From IMG/VR virus record IMGVR_UViG_3300021139_000095, positions 1 through 28,957 of that record: DNA of 28,957 nt, one strand, 5' to 3'. Numbering within the stretch: the first letter of the stretch is position 1; each line of letters begins with the position of its first letter. The translations under genes were made by a program, and so were the position numbers. This stretch comes from a virus. Shown here piece by piece: positions 6,076-13,800 of the stretch. The notes below the pieces were generated by a model. That model was given only the letters and a program-made list of their open reading frames with translations, did no database searches and was not told where the DNA came from.

Positions 6076-6150
6076 GAGGGAACGGGTGGTTGCGTAATAG
6101 ACTCGCGTGGGTCCATGGTTAGCCCACACCTTAACAATATGGAGATTGAT

Positions 6151-6717
6151 ATGACTAAACCAATGAGTGTTCAAGAATTAAATGTCGTAGATAAAAGAAT
6201 GATCGAATTGTGGAACAGCGGTTTCACAGGTCAGATGCTTGCCGAGTATTTTGGTAAAACACGCAATGCAATTTTAGGTCGTTTATCAAGGTTAAGAGAT
6301 GCTGGTCACAACGTATCTGTAAAAGGCCAGTTAAACCCGAACAAAAATAAGCAAGAAAAACCAAAGCTTTATAATACAAGCGAAGAAAGAGCGATGACAA
6401 GGCGGGTCAAAGATGCGATCAAGAAGCTTGACAGTAGGAAGAAAAAAGACCTTACGCATGAAGATGATTTGATTCGAGTTGATAATTTTGACAGGTGCAA
6501 AGATACCCGTGTGCGTATTTATGACTTAAAAAGCCATCACTGCCGATATATAGTAGACAATAGAAACCCAGATAAGTCTTGGTATTGCGGTCATCCCAAG
6601 GAAGTTAATAGCTATTGCGGGTATCATGCCAAACTTTGCTACTTACCGCCAGACCGACAGCGATCAAAACAATCAGCAAGAAAATCCTCATTTGCCTATG
6701 GAAGAACGTCACGATGA
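6151..6717 (+). CDS. gcrA: GcrA-family transcriptional regulator
   Basis: This 188-residue protein matches GcrA, an alphaproteobacterial cell-cycle regulator that binds sigma-70 RNA polymerase and GANTC-methylated promoters. The N-terminal helix-turn-helix is at residues 11-50 (KRMIELWNSGFTGQMLAEYF, then GKTRNAILGRLSRL). A long charged linker follows. The C-terminal sigma-interacting domain shows the typical Cys/His pattern: C131, C146, C156, H159 in HHCRYIV, WYCGHP and SYCGYHA. I start it at ATG 6151 (GGAG, 6 bases) rather than 6115. A phage copy could redirect host polymerase to phage or cell-cycle promoters. No CcrM methyltransferase is visible here, so methylation would depend on the host or on genes outside the window. 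Confidence 0.88.
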   Translation: MTKPMSVQELNVVDKRMIELWNSGFTGQMLAEYFGKTRNAILGRLSRLRDAGHNVSVKGQLNPNKNKQEKPKLYNTSEERAMTRRVKDAIKKLDSRKKKDLTHEDDLIRVDNFDRCKDTRVRIYDLKSHHCRYIVDNRNPDKSWYCGHPKEVNSYCGYHAKLCYLPPDRQRSKQSARKSSFAYGRTSR

Positions 6718-6947
6718 TGCTGCAACTAGATCCTCCCATTCCAGTAGAAACGCCCCAAGGAAAGGCGATGGCTGTTGGTTGGTTGGATTATGGTGCGGAA
6801 CATCATCTGCTTTGGATTTGTTTTATTGACAAAACAGGCGAATGTTGGTCTTATCCTAATCCAGAGATTCGTGCGCAGAGCAATCCAAGCATGGGCAGAG
6901 TATACAACGAGACATTCCTAGGAGAACCTTGGAAAATCAAATCATAA
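6714..6947 (+). CDS. Hypothetical small phage protein (77 aa)
   Basis: The ATG at 6714 overlaps the GcrA-like stop as ATGA. A longer frame starting at 6615 would overlap the GcrA gene heavily and is unlikely. The protein begins MMLQLDPPIPVETPQGKAMA and continues with a hydrophobic, Trp-rich strand region (VGWLDYGAEHHLLWICFID) and a CWSYPNPEIRAQSN segment. I recognise the pattern as a recurrent small protein of phages, but its function is unknown to me. It is the last gene of the rightward operon, followed by the terminator at 7017. Confidence 0.72.
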   Translation: MMLQLDPPIPVETPQGKAMAVGWLDYGAEHHLLWICFIDKTGECWSYPNPEIRAQSNPSMGRVYNETFLGEPWKIKS

Positions 6948-7016
6948 GCATGAAGTAGTGGCGTAAACCATTGTTCATATAAGGGGCTAGTGGAACGAAA
7001 ACGTGCTTTGATAAAA

Positions 7017-7047
7017 GGGGAGTCTTTATTACGCCTAAAGATTCCCC
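7017..7047. terminator. Bidirectional rho-independent terminator between convergent operons
   Basis: GGGGAGTCTTTA (7017-7028) and TAAAGATTCCCC (7036-7047) form a 12-bp stem with one G-U pair around a 7-base loop. TTTT follows on the plus strand (7050-7053), and the minus-strand product ends in TTTTAT, so the hairpin can stop transcription from both sides. It sits in the 104-base gap between the rightward early operon and the leftward late operon. Both arms contain a GANTC sequence, a consequence of the pairing. Confidence 0.85.
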
Positions 7048-7051
7048 AATT

Positions 7052-8518
7052 TTATGAAAACTCCGCCCATTGTACAGCGTTTACGTTAGTGCCACCAATT
7101 GAATAAGTTGCACCAGCTGGAACTGGGAATGAAAGAGTTTCACCATATTTATAGCTTAAGTTACCACCACCTTGCGCAATAGCAGTCCCATTAACATAAA
7201 CAGCAAATCCGCCGTTATAACCAGTATAAACAAGTGAGGCAAATACAGTAATCGTATATGCCTTAGAATTTGTGTAAGTGTTGTTAATGGAGTTACTGGT
7301 GTTAGTCCACGAACTAGCTTGAGGTGTCGAGGTTGCAGCCGTTGTTTGGACTGTATTATCGGGGAATTTAAAACCACCAAAAGTGCTTTGAATAAGACTG
7401 TTTGATGTTATTGAACCATTTACACTAACCCGTCCAGCAACAGTTTGAGAGCCTGTTGTGGTATTAGCAAATGATACACTCCCTGCTGAGGATGCTGTAA
7501 CAGTGTAAATTCCGTTATAACCAGTTGGTGTCACACCAGTAACAACAACACTTTCTCCAACAGGAAAAACATAATTTCCAGCAAATGTTATGGTTGCTGT
7601 TGTTCCATTACCCGTGGCAGCCGTTGTAGACCCAATAATTACTCCAGTTGATATTCCACCTGAAAAATTAGCTAATTGATCAGTGTCACAATATAGTGTG
7701 AAATTACCAGTATTTGCTGAATTATAAAAAACTAAATCGCCACCATCCCTTAGTGCAAGTGCGGTGAATGGCGTACCTGTAAGTATAAGGGTGCCATTAC
7801 TTGCAATAACACCCGCAACAGTTTGTGAACCTGTTGTGGTATTGGCAAATGATACACTACCTGCCGAGGATGCTGTAACTGTGTAAGTGCCATTGTACCT
7901 AGTTGGAGTAACTCCATAAATTGTTATTTGAGAGCCAACAGGATAAACAAAAGTTCCAGAAAATGTTACGGTCGCCGTTGTTCCATTTCCAGATGTTCCA
8001 GTAGTATTAAATAAAGTAGCATTTACAGTTAATTTAGAAGTATCATAAGTTAAATTTGAACTTGCTGCAAAAAGACCACCATTATTATATTGTAATTGAT
8101 TAGTACTTCCAGCCGCATAAGTTGATACGTTTTTGATGTTTGTACCATCTGATACAATTTGCGTAATCACACCTTGGCTTACAACAACAGATGTTCCACC
8201 GCCTAATGAAGCAATAGTAACCGTATAAGAGCCAGATGCACCATTGGCTACAATCCATTGTCCACCAACACCAGATGGAATGGTAAACGTAACATTAGCT
8301 GTTAACGTACCTGAAATTGATAAGATAAGAGGACGATATTGAGTTGCTGTTAAATTAACTGGTGTTGAAGATTGGCCAGTGACGTTTAATGATGTCTGAC
8401 CACCAAAAGCTTGATCTATGTAATCCCAGTCATTATTAACTGGGGTACTCCATGTATTTACATAATCGCCATTTGCTGGTTTTTCGATGGACTTGTTTGT
8501 TGTAAATGTACTTGCCAT
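7052..8518 (-). CDS. Tail fibre / tail appendage protein with duplicated beta module
   Basis: This 488-residue protein is the last gene of the late operon. The N-terminus (MASTFTTNKSIEKPANGDYV, then NTWSTPVNNDWDYIDQAFGG) resembles a common phage fibre attachment leader. The rest is Thr-, Ser-, Gly- and Asn-rich beta sequence, typical of fibres. Two 62-residue modules at about residues 177-238 and 303-364 are near-identical in their second halves. The C-terminal 100 residues (TVQTT.., AYTITVFASL.., GETLSFPVPAGATYSIGG) look like a compact beta domain that could be the receptor-contacting tip. RBS GGGG lies 6 bases before ATG 8518. Its separation from the main fibre cluster suggests a distinct appendage or a virion decoration. 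Confidence 0.8.
   Translation of the reverse strand: MASTFTTNKSIEKPANGDYVNTWSTPVNNDWDYIDQAFGGQTSLNVTGQSSTPVNLTATQYRPLILSISGTLTANVTFTIPSGVGGQWIVANGASGSYTVTIASLGGGTSVVVSQGVITQIVSDGTNIKNVSTYAAGSTNQLQYNNGGLFAASSNLTYDTSKLTVNATLFNTTGTSGNGTTATVTFSGTFVYPVGSQITIYGVTPTRYNGTYTVTASSAGSVSFANTTTGSQTVAGVIASNGTLILTGTPFTALALRDGGDLVFYNSANTGNFTLYCDTDQLANFSGGISTGVIIGSTTAATGNGTTATITFAGNYVFPVGESVVVTGVTPTGYNGIYTVTASSAGSVSFANTTTGSQTVAGRVSVNGSITSNSLIQSTFGGFKFPDNTVQTTAATSTPQASSWTNTSNSINNTYTNSKAYTITVFASLVYTGYNGGFAVYVNGTAIAQGGGNLSYKYGETLSFPVPAGATYSIGGTNVNAVQWAEFS
7427..7612 (-). repeat. Fibre module repeat, copy 2
   Basis: Residues 303-364 of the fibre gene. The repeat reads GNGTTATITFAGNYVFPVGE, then VTGVTPTGYNGIYTVTASSA and a segment identical to copy 1 (GSVSFANTTTGSQTVAG). 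DNA identity to copy 1 is also clearly high. It resembles the FCCH-like beta module found in phage structural proteins. Confidence 0.8.
7805..7990 (-). repeat. Fibre module repeat, copy 1
   Basis: Residues 177-238 of the fibre gene. It is homologous to the copy at 7427-7612, with the strongest match in the last 24 residues and in the DNA near 7806-7880. Copy 1 differs in the first half (FVYPVGSQITIYGVTPTRYN), so the halves have drifted at different rates. Confidence 0.8.
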
Positions 8519-8527
8519 TGGTTACCC

Positions 8528-10882
8528 CTAAATCTTCTCGTTGGCGATGGCCAATGCTTTTGTGATTGCTTCGTCTGGAACGGTTAATAGTGGTTCCGTT
8601 CCTTTATTGATGCGATTCTTAGCACGTTCTGCGTCCCGAACCAAGGTTTGCGCATCCATTACTTTGCCACCCATGGCGCGGCCCACACGTCCGCCTGAAG
8701 CATGAGATGTAGCCGTTCCAGCCGTAGCCGCGACAGCAGCAGTCATGCCAGTTTTAAGCTTTTGCATAATCTCTCTTGATTGCGCATCGCTTTGCAGCAT
8801 TCTTTGCAACAATTGAAAGTCTTCTGGTTTTTGTGATGTTGCTAGACGAACAATCGCATTTGCCTTACGTGCCGCAACAGCCTCAACACCCTTTTTAGCA
8901 CCATATCCCAAACCAGCGACAGCAAGCGCTTTAGGGTTGGTTAAGAGGGCTGGGTTTTCAATTAAAGCTAAACCCATTGCCCCTAAGCCAACTTGATTAA
9001 TAGTGTTTGATGGAAGCTTGGGCGTAATAGTATTTGCAACAGCAGCAAGATGCGCCGTATCGGTGGCGTTCTTTACCGAATCAAATGTGCCAGGTCCAAT
9101 ACCAGTATCTAAAACAGTTTTGTAGCGACCAAGCGTTGTGTTATCCGCTGCGTTAAATACGCGAATAGCTTGTTGAGGATTCTCTTTAATAAACGACAAC
9201 AACCCATTAGCCATGCTTTGTTTTTCTGCGGGCGTGTACTCCGTAGAAAACGCATTCATCATCTGGTCTGGCAACTCTGGTGTTGATGTTTTTGATGCAA
9301 TATTGCCAACATCAAAGAATTTCTGACCAGCTTCATAAGCGTTATCATTTTGAAAATAACGGCGAGCAGTATCAACGGCATTACCATAAAGCGGAACACC
9401 ATTTTCATCTTTTACAGTATCACTCAAATAATCTCTTAATGAAGACGCATCATCGCTTATTCTATTGCCAAGGTTTTTTTCACCATTTTTATAAGCAGCA
9501 GCTGCTTGATCATTTAAACCCTGTTTGAATTTATCCCAATATTCTAATGGCAACGGCGCATTTTTAACAAAATCACCTTCATCATCTTTCATAAAGGGTA
9601 CATTTTTATTAACTTGGAAACTAGGGCCATATTTAGTGCGCATTTCCATATTTGCGAACTTCATCGCAGATTGGCCATGCGGTGTATTGATAAGAAAATC
9701 AATATTATCTGGTGTTATGTTTTGCGCCGATGGATGATTATAAGCAGCTTGGTATAAAGGGTCTAATGCTTCATTTTTAGCTTTATCAGCTAATTGTTGT
9801 TGCGCGGCTGAATTTATTGGCTTTCCAGCTGCCTGATCTATAGCTGATTGGAACACGCCAGTGCTGTCGGAATAACGGTTGTTTAAATCCGACACAAGAT
9901 TATCGACGGCGGTTGTGTCGCTTGCCTTACCAGCAGCCTTTTCAACAATACCCTTTGCACCAGATATATCTATGGGCATAGCGCTTTGGTCTTCAGCTAA
10001 ACCTTTTTGAATTATAGAAGGTGCAGCCTCCCCAGCGGCGGTAGGTGATTGCCCAGATAAAAGTGAACGAGCAGCGGCAGATTGGGTATCAAATAAATTT
10101 TCAAATGTATTACGCGCAGCCCCAGCCAAAGAGCCAGCACCACGAGCAACTAAATTACCCGCTGGGCCAGCTATAGTACCCATTTCAGCGCCTGTTAAAG
10201 CGTTTTTACCAATATCTGACCAAGTAGATCCTGGAGCGGATGAAGCGGCACTTGATGCGGCACCTGTTAAAGCACCCAGTCCAGCTGCGCCAGCTAATGT
10301 AGCACCAGCTTCAGGTGCAAGAACTGCGGCAGGTATAGCAGATGCTATGTTTGTGGCTACGTGACCAGCGCCATAGGCCCAAGGATGCTGTTGCCAACGA
10401 GCATTATTATAAGCTTCTTGCTCTGCTAAAATGTTTTTATAACGCTCGTCTTCGGTATCACCATAGCTTGCGTAATCATCAGATTTAGCTTTTGATGCAG
10501 CAATTGTTTTTGCGACCAATGGGCCGACTATAGGAACACTTGATTCTGTTGGCGTAGTAAATGCTTTCATTGCTCCTTCTTTAGCAACGGCGGCATCTGC
10601 TATTGGTTGGTATCTTGCTACTCTTGCTTGATGCTCTTCTTCAGCTGATTGTGGCCCAGCCTGTTGTTGCTGACCGCCAGATGCAATTTTCATTAGATCT
10701 TGATCGGACATTTGTGCATATGGATTGTCTTTTGGTGCAGAACCAACAATCGACATCAATTTGTCATTTGACATATCTTGGAATGAAGGCGTTTGTTGTT
10801 GATCCTGTGATTGCTGGCCACCAGATACAATTGATTGTAAATCAGCATCAGACATTTGGGAAAAATCAGGAGTATCAGCCAT
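8528..10882 (-). CDS. Large internal virion / DNA-ejection-type protein (784 aa)
   Basis: This 784-residue protein has three tandem N-terminal motifs, FSQMSDADLQSIVS (7-20), FQDMSNDKLMSIVG (34-47) and YAQMSDQDLMKIAS (55-68), separated by Gln-rich linkers. An Ala- and Gly-rich stretch (170-258) and another apolar stretch near 640-680 could interact with membranes. The C-terminus carries ASGGRVGRAMGGKVMD and an amphipathic helix ending ALAIANEKI. It overlaps the previous large gene as TAATG. The size, low complexity and location resemble ejection (pilot) proteins of podoviruses, which leave the virion and form a conduit across the cell envelope. I see no enzyme motif. The assignment rests on composition and context. 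Confidence 0.7.
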   Translation of the reverse strand: MADTPDFSQMSDADLQSIVSGGQQSQDQQQTPSFQDMSNDKLMSIVGSAPKDNPYAQMSDQDLMKIASGGQQQQAGPQSAEEEHQARVARYQPIADAAVAKEGAMKAFTTPTESSVPIVGPLVAKTIAASKAKSDDYASYGDTEDERYKNILAEQEAYNNARWQQHPWAYGAGHVATNIASAIPAAVLAPEAGATLAGAAGLGALTGAASSAASSAPGSTWSDIGKNALTGAEMGTIAGPAGNLVARGAGSLAGAARNTFENLFDTQSAAARSLLSGQSPTAAGEAAPSIIQKGLAEDQSAMPIDISGAKGIVEKAAGKASDTTAVDNLVSDLNNRYSDSTGVFQSAIDQAAGKPINSAAQQQLADKAKNEALDPLYQAAYNHPSAQNITPDNIDFLINTPHGQSAMKFANMEMRTKYGPSFQVNKNVPFMKDDEGDFVKNAPLPLEYWDKFKQGLNDQAAAAYKNGEKNLGNRISDDASSLRDYLSDTVKDENGVPLYGNAVDTARRYFQNDNAYEAGQKFFDVGNIASKTSTPELPDQMMNAFSTEYTPAEKQSMANGLLSFIKENPQQAIRVFNAADNTTLGRYKTVLDTGIGPGTFDSVKNATDTAHLAAVANTITPKLPSNTINQVGLGAMGLALIENPALLTNPKALAVAGLGYGAKKGVEAVAARKANAIVRLATSQKPEDFQLLQRMLQSDAQSREIMQKLKTGMTAAVAATAGTATSHASGGRVGRAMGGKVMDAQTLVRDAERAKNRINKGTEPLLTVPDEAITKALAIANEKI

Positions 10883-13800
10883 TATTGATTCCCACTTGCT
10901 GCTTGACGGCGCGCTAATTCAGCAGCAGCTTGCCTCCGAATTAACTCGCTTTGCGCTTGTTGTTGAACCTGTGTATTGGGTGTACTTTGCGTTGATTTTT
11001 GCGCTTCCGTACCAGCGGGTGGAATATAGAAAGGATTAGCTTTATCAAAATCCTTAGCAGCCTTAATTATATTATGTTTTGCAGGGTCCATTCCACCTAA
11101 ATAGTCACCCTTTTGGATAATTTTATCAGCCTGAGGTACAATAGCATTTTGGATCATAAATTTAATTGCCCTCGCATCAACGCTTGCAGGATCGGGAGAG
11201 CCGTCTTGTAACATTGCTTTAAATTGCGAAACCCTCTGCTGGTCGCCACCAAGCGCAGCTTTTACGTTTTCAATGGCAAGCGGTGTAACGCCTTTTTTAA
11301 TTTCATCATAAATAGCTGGATTTGTTATAAATTTATCGGTCCAACTAGAATCAACACCAGCACTATTTAAAACTTTAGCTACATTAGCTTTCCATTCAGC
11401 AATTCCACCAGTTTGAATACGGGGATTACCATCTTGGTCAAAGAGCGTATTTAATAATTGTTGTGCTGTGGCTTTTCTACTTACAGCTTCAGTTGATGCA
11501 TGCATAGCATCATTTTGTGTTGTTAAGTTAGCTGTTTGTTGTTGTTTTCTGTTATCAGCATAAAGATCAGCCAATTTACTGACGTCAGCATTTTCAGTGG
11601 TATTTGCGGTTAACCTAAGTTGAGCGGCCTGACTTTCTTTTTGATTGGCAGCATCTTTATTACCAGATAATCTAAATTGATACGCTTGATTAGATGCATC
11701 ATCGGCAGCGCGATTTAATTGTGCCGCCTGAGATGATGGATTTGAAGCGTAAGTTGAACGTAATTGTTGTATGTCAGAAATAGGATTTGACATAAGATAA
11801 TCTTGATATGGGTCTTTAGGCTGACCATTAGTAGTGGGTTGTTGCCCAGAAGAAGGTTGTGCTTGCGCCTGTTGCGGCCCTTGCGCTTGTTGTTGTCCTT
11901 GTGCTGGAACTGGTTTTGTTTGCTGCGGCGTACCCCCAACTGGAGTGGGTGCAGAAGGTGCAGACGGCGCTTGAGGACCAGCCAAAGAACCTAAGTTTGA
12001 TGTACCACCCTTTAAAACATTTGGTAGGTTGGCATAAAATTGGTCAGATGGTATGGGATGATTAGGATCAAATTTACTTACTGTCAAAAATTTCCCAGGA
12101 TTTTTAGGATCTGGAACTGTTGTATAAGTGTTATTTATTAAATCAAATGTATTTTTCGCAATTTGGCTTTGCTGCAATTGCTGACGTTGTGAAGCTTGAG
12201 CAGCGCCGCCAATACCTTGCAATATAGCCGCACCAAGATAACGACTTGGCGATGAAGCCATAGTACCCAAGCCAGTAGCCAGCGGAACAAGCCAATTTTG
12301 GTTTCGATCATACCAGTTTCCGACACTATCAGCGGCACTTCCAATTTGACCGAATATTCCTTGTGATTCTTGACCGCCAGCAAGACCTGGAGCAACCCGC
12401 GCTGTTTTTGGACTAGCGCCTGTTTGAGCCATAGATTGTGATGCCCAATTAATCAAATCCGAATTAGTATTCATCTTAGCTAAAAATGGATTTGATTCAA
12501 TAGCTTTAGGGCTAACAGTGTCTTTTATATTAGCGTCTGGATCTGAAAGAACTTTTTTAGCACCCTCTGCACCAAGGAAATGAGCAAGATATGTATTTGT
12601 CAAATTTGGTTCAAAACCAGCATTTTGAAGTGAAGTTTGATTGTCTTTAATAAATCTTGCACCAGCTTGTGCATTGGCAACTGGATCAAATTTATCCTGT
12701 CCACTGCCGTATCTCTTCCATGTTCCATCAGTAAATTGGAAAAGACCACCCGCAGACGAATTTTGATTTTGTGCATTTGGCGAAAATTGGCTTTCGTGCG
12801 CTGCTATGTGCAACCCAATTTGTGGATCAACCCCTTCTTTATTAAAAGCATCAGTGATAACATTTGGAATATATGTCTGAGCATTATCGCTGCTGTCGTC
12901 AGGTGGGTTTCCGACAACATTCCCTTCAGATCCATCGTGATGTTCACGCTGCGGAACAACACCACCATCCTTGAATGGTAAAAACATTGCAGCTGGGCCA
13001 AGAGATGAAAAAAATGAACCTAAACCACTTCCAATGCTACCCATTAAACCCGTACCAGCAGCGGAAGCACCACCAGCACCAAGGCCAATATTTTCAGCTG
13101 TAAAACCAGAACCAAGAACAGAATCCAGTGTTCCCGCATTTGTTGCTGCATTAAATCCACCAGCTAAATTTCCAAGTCCACCAGCTACATCAGAACCAAG
13201 TCCATAAAGACCTTTTAATGTGCTTGCTGCACCAAGAAGATTACCAACTGTTGAACCTTGGCCGCCAGCCTGTGCTGTCTGCGCAGCTTTTAGCATTTGA
13301 GGTGATTTTTCGCCTTCTTTAGCTACTTCTCCAACTATGCTGTCCCCACCATAAGGAATAGCATGGTCTTTATTATCATCAACTTCACCGCCATCATCAT
13401 AATGATGACGGCCTATTACACCACCTCTTGCATTCCCAGAAGGTTGTTGTTGCGAACTATCTAACCAACTTTTAGCTTGGCTAATCAAACCAGGTTGTGC
13501 TGGAGTTGTATATGTTGACCCATCTTTTGTATATGATTGGGCTGGTGTACCCATAAGACCTTGCTTGGCCCAATTAAAATCACTAACACCTTCTTTTAAA
13601 TCACCTATGTCGGACATTATTTGTTTTCCGACAGGCGCTTGTTGTGTGCTTGGCGTAGATGCTGTTACAAGCTTTGGTGTTGGCAAATTACCAGATGGGA
13701 CCACACCCTTAGCGCCAGGCGTTGAACTGTTTTGCTGACCATACAGGCCGCCAGATGCGTAAGGTGCATACATCTGCGCACGGGCAGCAACAAGTTGTTG

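Noticed and set aside
6100-6104. GACTC (a GANTC site) just upstream of the GcrA-like gene
   Set aside because: GANTC sites occur in several other places in the window, and one within 75 bases is not surprising by chance. No clear promoter accompanies it.
6105-6127. Weak hairpin GTGGG...CCCAC between the transglycosylase and GcrA-like genes
   Set aside because: The stem is only 5 bp plus a wobble and has no T run, so it is not supported as a terminator.
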